Below, piece by piece: positions 34,627 to 42,920 of a DNA stretch of 64,000 nt (position 1 is the first letter of the stretch; every line of letters starts with the position of its first letter). The position numbers and the translations under genes were made by a program. Source of the stretch: JAYRZB01 sp041916675. GTDB lineage: Bacteria; Pseudomonadota; Alphaproteobacteria; Rhizobiales; Devosiaceae. The notes below the pieces were generated by a model that searched no databases, was not told the DNA's origin, and saw only the letters and a list, made by a program, of their open reading frames with translations. Where the stretch lies: contig JAYRZB010000003.1 of assembly GCA_041916675.1 (NCBI GenBank), positions 124,001-188,000 of the forward strand, given 5' to 3'.

Positions 34627-35640
34627 CTAGAACTTGACGCTGACCTCGGCCAGCAGGCCATAGCGCAGGAAAGAGAAGGGGTTAGCCGTCGAAATAAAGC
34701 TCTGCCGCGAATAGGTGGGCGGCACTTCATAGTCGGGGTCGGCGTCAGCATCAGCGGGATGGGTGATGGTGACCGTGTCGAAGGTGGAGTCGGCAACGCC
34801 CTGCAGATACCAGGCCCGCCCGCCGAGCCGGACAATCATGTTGTCGGTGGGGTGCACGCCCAGCATGAGTTCGCCCATTGCGCCATAGCCCCAGCCATCG
34901 ATTGCCGCTGGAGAAGCGAGGTAGGTCGTGGTTGTCGGGGTGACGACAGGCGTGAAACCGAACGAGCCCAGGGTGCCGCTGACGCGCGCATAGGGCACGG
35001 CGGCGACTTCGGCATTGATATCAAACATTTCGCCGAACTTTGCCTGGCCGGATACACCGAGGCGGAGGGCGTGGATATCGACGTCGTTGGGCGCACTGTC
35101 GAAGCCGACCGACCAGTTCTGCGTGCCGGTCTGCCAGTTGATGTCTGCCGCCGAGGTGGCGGTGGTGAAGCTTTCACGGCCGATGTTGGGCGCGTCCTTG
35201 CGGTACATATAGCCGATCAGGGGGCCGACGCCGGATTCCTGATTGCCAAAGGCGGCATATCCAAGGTCGGCTCCGATATAGCCGACCTTGCCGTCGGTGA
35301 CGGTGACGCCGCCTGATGGGGTGGTGCCGGTGCCGTTGATGGCGAACGCATAACCAGCAACGCCCTTGAGATAGGTGTTGGTCTGGCTGTCATTGATGCG
35401 GAAATGACCCTCGGCCGAATGGCTTTGGTCATCGGCGGTGAAGGTATCGCCGGAGAGCTCAATGGACTGGGAGCCCAGCGAATACCAATAGCGGACGCCA
35501 AGTTCGAAGCTGATCGAATCGTCCTGCCAGTCATCGGGATAGGCCGGGCGCATGTCGTCGAAATAGTCAGCCGACAGGGCGGGAGCAGCGCAGGCCAGGA
35601 TGGCGAGAGCAGAGGCAGCGATAGGGACCAAGCGGAACAT
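34627..35640 (-). CDS. Outer-membrane beta-barrel protein (unknown specificity)
   Basis: A 337-residue exported protein. The signal peptide is about 23 residues (SALAILACAAPALSA). The mature part is rich in alternating hydrophobic/aromatic strands, with repeated patterns such as FELGVRYWYS, YIGADLGYAAFG, and GGRAWYLQGV, and it ends in a terminal Phe (LLAEVSVKF) as outer-membrane barrels do. It could be an OmpW- or porin-like protein; I do not recognise a specific family. It is followed by nadE on the same strand, with an 86-base gap. Confidence 0.78.
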   Translation of the reverse strand: MFRLVPIAASALAILACAAPALSADYFDDMRPAYPDDWQDDSISFELGVRYWYSLGSQSIELSGDTFTADDQSHSAEGHFRINDSQTNTYLKGVAGYAFAINGTGTTPSGGVTVTDGKVGYIGADLGYAAFGNQESGVGPLIGYMYRKDAPNIGRESFTTATSAADINWQTGTQNWSVGFDSAPNDVDIHALRLGVSGQAKFGEMFDINAEVAAVPYARVSGTLGSFGFTPVVTPTTTTYLASPAAIDGWGYGAMGELMLGVHPTDNMIVRLGGRAWYLQGVADSTFDTVTITHPADADADPDYEVPPTYSRQSFISTANPFSFLRYGLLAEVSVKF

Positions 35641-35722
35641 GAGATCCTCGGAAAAGCGCGGAGCGTTCCCTATTCATGGTCCATTAGGGTTAATGTTCAC
35701 CTAAATTCACGCTAACTGCAAA

Positions 35723-35744
35723 ACCGTTCAAATTCTCGAACGGT
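35723..35744 (-). terminator. Hairpin after the DAHP synthase gene
   Basis: ACCGTTC (35723-35729) pairs with GAACGGT (35738-35744), loop of eight. On the minus strand TTTTGCAG follows. It is about 28 bases past the DAHP synthase stop and probably ends that transcript; the OMP promoter lies just beyond. Confidence 0.65.
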
Positions 35745-35772
35745 GTCTCGCAATCTTTTCAAACTAGCAACA

Positions 35773-37149
35773 CTAGAACGACGCAGCGGCCGCCATGCGG
35801 GGCGGGCGCTGGGCGCGGACTTCCTCGGCGACCAGGAAGGCAAGCTCCAGGGCCTGACTGGCATTGAGTCGGGGGTCGCAATAGGTGTGGTAGCGATCCT
35901 TGAGATTGGCCTCGCTGACCGCTGAGATGCCACCAACGCATTCGGTGACGTCGTCACCGGTCATCTCGATATGCACGCCGCCGGCGTAGGTGCCCATTTC
36001 GCGGTGCACGTCGAAGAACGCCTTCACCTCGGACATGATGCGATCGAACGGGCGGGTCTTGTAGCCCGTCGATGCCTTGACGGTGTTGCCATGCATTGGA
36101 TCGGAACACCAGACGACGGTGCGACCGGCGGCCTTGACCGTCTCGATCAGGCGCGGAAGATGGTCGCGAACCTTGTCGTGGCCGAAGCGGCCAATGAGCG
36201 TGATGCGCCCTGCCTCATCGGTGGGGTTGAGCTTATCGAGCAGGCGCAGCAGGTCATCGTTTGAAAGGCTCGGGCCGCATTTGACGCCGATGGGGTTCTT
36301 GATGCCGGAGAAGTATTCGACATGGGCGGCATCGGGCTGGCGGGTACGGTCGCCGATCCAGAGCATGTGGCCCGAGGTGGCATACCAATCGTTGGTGATC
36401 GAATCCCGGCGGGTGAGTGCCTCTTCGTAGCCGAGCAGCAGGGCTTCGTGGCTGGTGAACATGCGGGTTTCGCGCAGGGCCGGGGTATTGTCGGGGGTGA
36501 GGCCGAGGGCGCGCATGAAATCGATGGCGTCATCGATCTTGGTGGCCAGCTCTTCGAAACGCGGATAGGCGTTCGAGCCTTTCATAAAGCCCATGGTCCA
36601 TTCGTGGACGCGGGTGAGATCGGCGTAGCCGCCCGAGGCGAAGGCGCGCAGAAGGTTGAGTGTTGCCGCAGACTGGCGATAGGCCATCAGCATGCGCTCG
36701 GGATCGGGGATGCGAGCTTCGCCGGTGAATTCGATATCGTTGATGATATCGCCGCGATAGCTCGGGAGCGTGACGCCATCGACGGTTTCGGTGTCGGCCG
36801 AACGCGGCTTGGCAAACTGGCCGGCGATGCGCCCGACCTTGACCACCGGCTTGCTGGCGCCATGGGTGAGCACTACGGCCATCTGCAGGAAGGCGCGGAA
36901 GAAATCGCGGATGTGATCGGCGCCGTGTTCGGCAAAGCTCTCGGCGCAATCGCCGCCCTGCAGCAGGAAGGCCTTGCCGCGTGCCACTTCAGCGAGCTGG
37001 GACTTGAGATCACGGGCTTCGCCAGCAAAAACCAGCGGAGGGAAGCTGGCGAGCTGGCGCTCTGCATCAGCGACCTTGGCCGGATCGGGGTAGGCCGGAA
37101 CCTGCGAGATGGGGAACTGCCGCCAGCTTTGAGGGGTCCAGGTGCTCAT
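35773..37149 (-). CDS. Class II DAHP synthase (3-deoxy-7-phosphoheptulonate synthase)
   Basis: The first enzyme of the shikimate pathway, condensing phosphoenolpyruvate and erythrose 4-phosphate. The 458-residue protein has the class II pattern: LLQGGDCAESF, VKVGRIAGQFAKPRS, HNMLWIGD-type GHMLWIGDRTR, and HIEMTGDDVTECVGG for metal binding. Class II enzymes are normal in plants and many alphaproteobacteria. The start MSTWTPQSW at 37149 has GGAG upstream; an upstream in-frame extension of 20 codons is unlikely. The 249-base interval to the next gene (37150-37398) has no other feature. Confidence 0.95.
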   Translation of the reverse strand: MSTWTPQSWRQFPISQVPAYPDPAKVADAERQLASFPPLVFAGEARDLKSQLAEVARGKAFLLQGGDCAESFAEHGADHIRDFFRAFLQMAVVLTHGASKPVVKVGRIAGQFAKPRSADTETVDGVTLPSYRGDIINDIEFTGEARIPDPERMLMAYRQSAATLNLLRAFASGGYADLTRVHEWTMGFMKGSNAYPRFEELATKIDDAIDFMRALGLTPDNTPALRETRMFTSHEALLLGYEEALTRRDSITNDWYATSGHMLWIGDRTRQPDAAHVEYFSGIKNPIGVKCGPSLSNDDLLRLLDKLNPTDEAGRITLIGRFGHDKVRDHLPRLIETVKAAGRTVVWCSDPMHGNTVKASTGYKTRPFDRIMSEVKAFFDVHREMGTYAGGVHIEMTGDDVTECVGGISAVSEANLKDRYHTYCDPRLNASQALELAFLVAEEVRAQRPPRMAAAASF

Positions 37150-37398
37150 GTTCGATACTCCGCGGCCCAGGGCCGTCACTGTAATTTGCGCGCGGTCTAG
37201 CAAGTGCACGCCGCCGTGCCAAGTGAAATGGATTGACGGCAGCGTTGACCTGATCCTTACAGATTTGGAACCTTTACCCGGTATGAACGTTGAAACTGTC
37301 GTTCAAGCATAATCCAAGCATTGGCTTTTGTTGCCCAAACCCATGCTGTAGTTGATTAATTTGTCGCGTCGACGGACAGGCAAACCTGAGGGTGGACC

Positions 37399-38289
37399 AT
37401 GACCACACCTGAAACCGGATCTGGCAGTCTCAATCGCAGCGTCGTCAGCGACGATTGGGGCAAGCACGAATCCAACCCTCTCGCCATCATCCAGATGCTT
37501 GAGCATCACATGGGCATCGGAACGTTCCAGATGGAATTACCGACTGGCAACTTCTTCCTCTCAGACAAGGCCTGCCGGATTTACGGCTTTGCACCGACGC
37601 GCGAGCCGCTGCCCATAAGCGCTGTACTCGGAATGCTGGTTCGCGAAGATCGTCGCAGAGGAACTGAATTGCTGGCCCAGGCCGTAAAGCAGAAATGCGG
37701 ATATCGGTCGGTTCTCCGCATCAGCCCCGATGGCGAACGGGTGAGCACGCTCGAGTGCTTCGCCGACGTCGTTGTGAACAAGCTTGGCGATGTGATCGCC
37801 GTGGTGGGCACGGTTCGCGACATTTCCGAACGTGCAGCGTTCGACGCGCAGGCTGCGGGGCGCGGATTGCTGATGCGCTCGCTGCTGATCAATATCCCTG
37901 CCGCCATCGCCATTCTCGACCGAGATATGCGCTATCTCGCCGTCAGCAACTACTGGGCTGCCGGGCATGGCAATAAATCGCCGCAGGACCTGATTGGGGT
38001 CAGGCATTATGACGAGCACCCAAATTTACCTGACGAAATCAAACGCGAGCACCGTCAGGTATTGAATGGGGTGACGTTGCAACGCCCGCGAGCGATCCTG
38101 AAGGACCGCAACGGCCAGCCCATCACCCAGACCTGCGTAATGTGCCCTTGGTACACCATGGACAAAAAGGTCGGCGGCATGATCATCATGCTTGGCTCGG
38201 TTGACCTCGCCAACGCACTGCCCAAGGAAAAATCCGAGGGCGCATTGCCGACACGCTCGAAATTCCTCGAGCTGCTTGCTACCCTGTAA
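37399..38289 (+). CDS. Protein with tandem PAS domains and no output domain
   Basis: A 296-residue cytoplasmic protein. Two PAS modules are visible: residues about 35-145 (GIGTFQMELPTGNFFLSDKA, ending VVGTVRDISERAAFD) and 160-285 (NIPAAIAILDRDMRYLAVSN, ending GMIIMLGSV). There is no kinase, GGDEF, EAL or HTH part. Such proteins usually sense a ligand and act on partners by docking, or they are truncated remnants of a larger sensor. CPWYT near the end is an unusual cysteine feature (CVMCPWYTM). No partner is obvious; it converges with the glutathione reductase gene. Confidence 0.75.
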   Translation: MTTPETGSGSLNRSVVSDDWGKHESNPLAIIQMLEHHMGIGTFQMELPTGNFFLSDKACRIYGFAPTREPLPISAVLGMLVREDRRRGTELLAQAVKQKCGYRSVLRISPDGERVSTLECFADVVVNKLGDVIAVVGTVRDISERAAFDAQAAGRGLLMRSLLINIPAAIAILDRDMRYLAVSNYWAAGHGNKSPQDLIGVRHYDEHPNLPDEIKREHRQVLNGVTLQRPRAILKDRNGQPITQTCVMCPWYTMDKKVGGMIIMLGSVDLANALPKEKSEGALPTRSKFLELLATL

Positions 38290-38314
38290 CCAGCGCTTGA
38301 GCGCCCGCTGCCGC

Positions 38315-39691
38315 CTATACCTTTGCGCCGGCGCGATAGCGATAGCTCGGGCTCTTGAACGTCACCAGTTCCTCGGCCGCCGTGGGATGGAGCGCGATGG
38401 TGCGATCAAAATCGGCCTTGGTGGCGCCCATGCCGAAGGCAATGGCCACCAATTGGATCATTTCGGCGGCGCCTGGCCCCAAAATGTGGCAGCCAACGAC
38501 CTTGCCCTCATTTGGCAGGGTAATGAGCTTGAGGATCATGCGGTCGGTCTTGGTGGACAGCGTGTTGATCATCGGCCGGAAATGGGCGGCGTAGACATCG
38601 ATATCGCCGTGAGTTGCCGCCGCGTCGGCCTCGCTGAGGCCCAGAACGCCCAGTTCCGGCTCAGTGAAGACGGCGGTGGGGATCTGGGAATGGTCGACAA
38701 AGCGCGGGTTGTTGTTGAACACCGTCTCAGCGAAATACCATCCTTCGCGGATGGCTATGGGCGTGAGGGCGGCACGGCCATTGACATCGCCCACCGCATA
38801 GATGCTGTCGCAGCTGGTTTTGGAGTAGGCATCAACCTTGATGGCCCCGCGGGACGTGAGCTCCACACCCGCGGTTTCAAGACCCAGTCCGTTGACATTG
38901 GGGCTGCGGCCGGTGGCGAACATGACCGCGCCATAGGGAGCGGTGACGCCGTTTGAGAGCGTGGCGCTGATGTCGCTGCCCTGCCGGGCGAGCCCGGTGA
39001 TGGTGGCTTCGTAGATGAACTGGATGCCGCGGTTCTGCATGCCCGCTTCGACACCGACGCGCATATCTTCATCGAAGCCGCGCAGGATGCGCTCGCCGCG
39101 ATAGATGACGGTGGTATGAACGCCGAGCCCGGCAAAGATAGTGGCAAATTCGAGCGCTACGTAGCCGGCGCCTTCGATCAGTATCGAGTGCGGAAGCGCG
39201 GGCAGATGGAAGGCCTCATTGGAAGTGATGCCCAGTTCGCGGCCCGGAATATCGGGCACGAAGGGCGTCGCGCCGGTGGCAACTAGAATGTAGCGCGCTT
39301 CGAGGACCTGACCGGTGGACGCCAGCTTTACCGCGTGTGGCCCGGCAACGATCGCGCGGTCGCGGATGATCTCGACGCCAGCCTTTTCGAGGGTATTGCC
39401 ATAGGCCGTTTCGAGGCGGGCGATTTCCTTGTCTTTGTTAGCGACAAGGGTTGGCCAGTCGAAGCTGGCATCGACCTGCCAGCCGAAGGTGCCAGCCACA
39501 TCAAATATGTCGGAGAAGCGCGAGGCATAGACAAATAGCTTCTTAGGAACGCAGCCACGAATGACGCAAGTGCCGCCCACGCGATATTCTTCGATAACGG
39601 CGACCCTGGCGCCGTAGGTGGCGGCCATGCGGGCCGCGCGCACGCCACCGGAACCGGCTCCGATGACGACCAGATCATAAACTGCACTCAC
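38315..39691 (-). CDS. gor: Glutathione-disulfide reductase
   Basis: NADPH-dependent reductase keeping glutathione reduced. The 458-residue flavoprotein has the FAD-binding GAGSGGVRAA near residue 11-20, redox cysteines 42 and 47 in GGTCVIRGCVPKK, the NADPH-binding segment and the C-terminal HP motif (LHPTAAEELVT). It starts at GTG 39691 with GGGAG upstream; a long in-frame extension reaching 39874 lacks family similarity. The two GSTs at 48721-50162 would use its product. The upstream region to 39908 is shared with the divergent BKACE gene. Confidence 0.95.
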   Translation of the reverse strand: MSAVYDLVVIGAGSGGVRAARMAATYGARVAVIEEYRVGGTCVIRGCVPKKLFVYASRFSDIFDVAGTFGWQVDASFDWPTLVANKDKEIARLETAYGNTLEKAGVEIIRDRAIVAGPHAVKLASTGQVLEARYILVATGATPFVPDIPGRELGITSNEAFHLPALPHSILIEGAGYVALEFATIFAGLGVHTTVIYRGERILRGFDEDMRVGVEAGMQNRGIQFIYEATITGLARQGSDISATLSNGVTAPYGAVMFATGRSPNVNGLGLETAGVELTSRGAIKVDAYSKTSCDSIYAVGDVNGRAALTPIAIREGWYFAETVFNNNPRFVDHSQIPTAVFTEPELGVLGLSEADAAATHGDIDVYAAHFRPMINTLSTKTDRMILKLITLPNEGKVVGCHILGPGAAEMIQLVAIAFGMGATKADFDRTIALHPTAAEELVTFKSPSYRYRAGAKV

Positions 39692-39853
39692 GGAAGGCTC
39701 CCGACGTCTGCGACCCTCTAGGTAGGTCCACGCCGCTATATAGAGCGTTTTTGCGCGCCGGTAAGCCCGCCGGAGTAAAATGCGGTTACCGGGGCGGCGC
39801 AGGCGAGGCGTGCGCGTGGGGACAACTTGATGAGCCAGCTTGTCCGGGCCCCC

Positions 39854-39873
39854 TGCCCCACTACAGTGGGGCA
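39854..39873. promoter_or_regulatory. 20-bp dyad upstream of the BKACE-like gene
   Basis: TGCCCCACT and AGTGGGGCA form perfect 9-bp arms around two bases (39854-39873). It is 36 bases before the ATG at 39909 and in the interval between two divergent genes, so it is more likely an operator or a 5' leader hairpin than a terminator. A DtxR/LysR-independent repressor would suit, but no regulator gene lies beside it. Confidence 0.6.
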
Positions 39874-39908
39874 TTCAATCAACGATATTGCCGATCACGA
39901 GGATATTG

Positions 39909-40634
39909 ATGACGTTTCTACAGGTTGCCCTGAACGGTGACCGGCAGCACAAGGCCGTTCCGAAAAGCGCTGATTCTATCGCAACTGATACTGAAGCTGT
40001 GGTGAGGGCCGGCGCTCATTCAGTGCATGTGCACGCCTTCGATGTCGACGGCAGGGAAACCCTTGGCGCGGCCGAATGCGCGGCTGCTTTGACAGCCATC
40101 CGGGCGCGCTGCCCCGGCATTCCGGTGTCTTTGACCACCTCCGCCTCGATCGAACCTGACCCGGCAAAGCGGCTGGCGCTGGTCAGGGCGTGGACCGTGC
40201 TTCCTGACCTCGTGACCGCCAACCAGGGCGAGGACGGCATTGCCGAGCTCAGCGCCTACATGTTGTCGCGCGGGGTAAAGATTGAGGCTGGACTGCTGTG
40301 TCCGGACGATGCCCGCAGGTTCGTCGCCTCGCCGGTGCGCGACCAGAGTTTCCGGATAATGGTGGAACCGCTCAATCCAGACCCGGACAAAGCCGTGGCG
40401 GACGCGGCCGAGATGGAGGCGATTCTTTCGGCGTCGGGTGTAACGCTGCCGCAGGTGCATCACGGATTTGACGGCTCGTGCTGGGCAGTGAACCGGAGAG
40501 CGCTGGAACGTGGCCACGGCATTCGCACGGGCCTGGAAGATGTGGCGATGCTGCCTGATGGTAGCCCGGCACAAAACAACGCCGAATTGACCAGGGCCGC
40601 CGCTGCCATGATTACCGCGATGGCGCAGCGCTAA
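39909..40634 (+). CDS. BKACE-like enzyme (beta-keto acid cleavage, DUF849), short form
   Basis: A 241-residue zinc enzyme of the family that cleaves beta-keto acids with acetyl-CoA. Metal-binding HVH is at 40-42 in AHSVHVHAFD, and the C-terminal fragment GIRTGLEDVAMLPDG, plus NNAELTRAA, matches the family. Most BKACE proteins have 270-310 residues, so this is a compact version, perhaps with a missing loop. ATG 39909 follows GAGGATATTG; in-frame upstream codons through 39840 lack similarity. The substrate is not predictable from context. Confidence 0.78.
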   Translation: MTFLQVALNGDRQHKAVPKSADSIATDTEAVVRAGAHSVHVHAFDVDGRETLGAAECAAALTAIRARCPGIPVSLTTSASIEPDPAKRLALVRAWTVLPDLVTANQGEDGIAELSAYMLSRGVKIEAGLLCPDDARRFVASPVRDQSFRIMVEPLNPDPDKAVADAAEMEAILSASGVTLPQVHHGFDGSCWAVNRRALERGHGIRTGLEDVAMLPDGSPAQNNAELTRAAAAMITAMAQR

Positions 40635-40657
40635 ACCGAGGTTGGGGCAGAAAGCAA

Positions 40658-40682
40658 AGAGCCCCGCACTGGGCGGGGCTCT
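40658..40682. terminator. GC-rich hairpin between convergent genes
   Basis: AGAGCCCCGC (40658-40667) pairs with GCGGGGCTCT (40673-40682), loop of five. It lies 24 bases past the BKACE stop and 25 bases past the DUF2059 stop. The minus side is followed by CTTTGCTTTC, so it can serve the DUF2059 gene and partly the other. Confidence 0.75.
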
Positions 40683-40706
40683 GAAACATCCCGGAAACGG
40701 GACGAA

Positions 40707-41231
40707 CTAAAGTTCGATGCCCTTTTCCTTCAGCCCGGCGCGAACCTTGGCGAAGAACTCGGTTTTCAGGTTATTGTCGAAGACCCGCACCACATCCTGC
40801 AAGGTCTGGTTGATTTCAACGTTTGCGGTCGCGAGCTTGGAACCAACGGGCGATTCATAGAAGGCAACGATCTGCTGCAACTCTTCCATCGAGAAGCGTT
40901 GGGCATAGATGCGGGCAAACTGGTCAAGCAGTTCGCCTTTCTTGCCCTTATAGCTTTCAAGAACCGTGCCGATGACCTCGTTGGTGGGTGTCAGCAATTC
41001 GGGGTTCTGCGAGATAATCGTGCGCAGGGTTTCGATACCGGTGTTGACCAGAGTGACTTCGTAGACCGATGCCTTGTCGGTCAGGTCGACATACTTGCGG
41101 GCCAGAGCCACGTGGTCGGGTGCCAGCTCCTGGGCCATGGCGGGCATGGCAGCGAAGGCGACGGACAGCGACATCACAGCCGCCAGGACGAACGATACGC
41201 GCTTGGAAGCAGCGGTCATTGTTGTTCTCAT
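40707..41231 (-). CDS. DUF2059-domain exported protein
   Basis: A 174-residue secreted protein. Its signal peptide covers about 34 residues (MSLSVAFAAMPAMAQ). The DUF2059 core contains YVDLTDKASVYEVTL, LLDQFARIYAQRFSMEELQQ and FYESPVGSKL, a helical pattern found in many proteobacteria and of unknown role. Start choice between M1 and M5 is not critical. It is followed 31 bases upstream by rpiA on the same strand, so the two may be an operon. Confidence 0.85.
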   Translation of the reverse strand: MRTTMTAASKRVSFVLAAVMSLSVAFAAMPAMAQELAPDHVALARKYVDLTDKASVYEVTLVNTGIETLRTIISQNPELLTPTNEVIGTVLESYKGKKGELLDQFARIYAQRFSMEELQQIVAFYESPVGSKLATANVEINQTLQDVVRVFDNNLKTEFFAKVRAGLKEKGIEL

Positions 41232-41262
41232 GTTTGTTTACCCCAAAATCAGAGCGGTACCG

Positions 41263-41955
41263 TCATGCATCGTAAGTCTTGACGCCATCGGGTCCGGCTA
41301 CATAGGCACGCTTGCACAGTCCCATAAAGAGCCCATGTTGCACAACACCGGGGACTTCGAGCAAGCTGGTCGAAAGCGCTTGTGGCGAGGAAATGCGGCC
41401 AAATAAAGCATCAAGGATCAGGTGACTGCCGTCGGTGACATATGGCGCGCCATCCTTGCCAAGGCGTAGCGTCAGCCCACCCTCGGCGTTGAAGGTGCGC
41501 GCCACAGCCTCGACGGCGTGGCGGGTCGCCTTCAGGCCAAACCGGTTGACTTCGATCGGGAGGGCATACCGGCCAAGCACCGGCACCATCTTGGACGCAT
41601 CGGCGATGACCACCATGCGATCGGACGCGGCGGCAACAATCTTTTCGCGCAGCAGTGCACCGCCGCCGCCCTTGATCAGGTTGAGGGCCGGATCGATCTC
41701 ATCGGCGCCATCGACGGTGAGGTCGAGCCGGTCGATGGTATCAAGGTCGGTGAGCGGAATGTTGAGGCTTCGGGCCTGAGCGGCGGTGACCTCCGAGGTC
41801 GGCACGCAGAGACATTGGAAACCCTGAGCGACCTTTTCGCCCAGCAGGTCGACGAAGTGGCGGGCCGTCGAGCCGGTGCCCAGACCGAGCCGCATGCCGC
41901 TTTTGGCCTCTTCGAGGGCCATGGCTGCCGCCTGGCGTTTGAAGCGCTCGCTCAA
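41263..41955 (-). CDS. rpiA: Ribose-5-phosphate isomerase A
   Basis: Interconverts ribose 5-phosphate and ribulose 5-phosphate. The 230-residue protein has the family's GLGTGSTARHFVDLL phosphate loop, the catalytic region DGADEIDPALNLIKGGGGALL with active-site Asp and Glu, and KEIV-type REKIVAAAS. The start is TTG at 41955, supported by a strong GGGGAGGGG just upstream. It reads toward the DUF2059 gene, 31 bases away. Confidence 0.95.
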   Translation of the reverse strand: MSERFKRQAAAMALEEAKSGMRLGLGTGSTARHFVDLLGEKVAQGFQCLCVPTSEVTAAQARSLNIPLTDLDTIDRLDLTVDGADEIDPALNLIKGGGGALLREKIVAAASDRMVVIADASKMVPVLGRYALPIEVNRFGLKATRHAVEAVARTFNAEGGLTLRLGKDGAPYVTDGSHLILDALFGRISSPQALSTSLLEVPGVVQHGLFMGLCKRAYVAGPDGVKTYDA

Positions 41956-42204
41956 AGTCCCCTCCCCGGCCGTTCAGGCTTTGCGCCCTGCTAGAAGCGG
42001 AAAATCAGCCTGTCAACAGGAATGATCACGCATTGGTGAATTGGAAATGTAACTTGATGGCAACACAGTGTGGGATAGGTGTCCGAATTACGGTCGAATC
42101 GCGGCGGGGGCCTTGAAGACCGTATGGAACCGGGTAAGCAACGGAAATCACTTGAGTCTGCGCGGGACGAGCGCGGACACACTGTCAGAGGCGCAGTTCG
42201 AAAC

Positions 42205-42798
42205 ATGACCAAATTCAAGATCGCAGCGGCCATTGGGTTGTCGGCATTGCTCAGCTTTTCGCTCATCGCGCCGGTTTCGGCCGCGCGAGTCTACAATGCA
42301 GATACCAACACCTGGGAAGAAGCCGCCGTTGTTGCAACCAACAGCAAGAAGGGCAGCCCCATCAAGCGCGAGATCGTGGCTTATGAAACCACGCTGAAGC
42401 CGGGCACCATTGTGGTGGAGACCTCAGAGCGCCGCGCTTACTTCGTGCTCGAAGATGGCAAGGCAGTTAAGTACGGGATTGGCGTGGGCCGTGACGGTTT
42501 CCGCTGGTCTGGTACGCACCGGATCACCCGCAAGGCCGAATGGCCAGGCTGGACACCGCCGGCGGCCATGCGCAAGCGCGTTCCCGACCTTCCGGCCTAC
42601 ATGCCCGGTGGCCCGGCAAACCCGCTCGGCGCGCGGGCGCTCTATATCGGCTCGACGCTCTATCGCCTGCATGGCACCTCGGAGCCGTGGACGATCGGCC
42701 AGGCCGTGTCCTCGGGCTGCATCCGCTTCACCAACGAAGACATCACCGATCTTTATGATCGCGTGCAGGTCGGCGCGCAGGTGGTTGTGCACCAGTAA
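42205..42798 (+). CDS. L,D-transpeptidase (YkuD family)
   Basis: A 197-residue exported cell-wall enzyme that makes 3-3 peptidoglycan cross-links or attaches proteins. A signal peptide runs to about residue 26 (FSLIAPVSAA). The YkuD catalytic motif is present: His156 in HGTSEP and Cys172 in SSGCIRFTNEDI. Start at 42205 gives the classical signal peptide; longer in-frame starts at 42079 and 42124 would place a charged region first and are less likely. It is monocistronic, ended by the terminator at 42821. Confidence 0.93.
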   Translation: MTKFKIAAAIGLSALLSFSLIAPVSAARVYNADTNTWEEAAVVATNSKKGSPIKREIVAYETTLKPGTIVVETSERRAYFVLEDGKAVKYGIGVGRDGFRWSGTHRITRKAEWPGWTPPAAMRKRVPDLPAYMPGGPANPLGARALYIGSTLYRLHGTSEPWTIGQAVSSGCIRFTNEDITDLYDRVQVGAQVVVHQ

Positions 42799-42820
42799 GC
42801 AGTTGCTGAATGAATTTGAG

Positions 42821-42846
42821 AAGGCCGGCCATGCGCCGGCCTTTTT
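42821..42846 (+). terminator. Rho-independent terminator after the L,D-transpeptidase
   Basis: AAGGCCGGC (42821-42829) pairs with GCCGGCCTT (42835-42843), loop CATGC, followed by TTT. A clean nine-bp stem, 22 bases after the stop codon. Confidence 0.9.
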
Positions 42847-42920
42847 GTTTGCGGAATGTTTTGGTGCCCATGACGGTATTGGCATTTGCCGGTGAGCCGG
42901 GCCGGGGATAAAAGCAGGGC

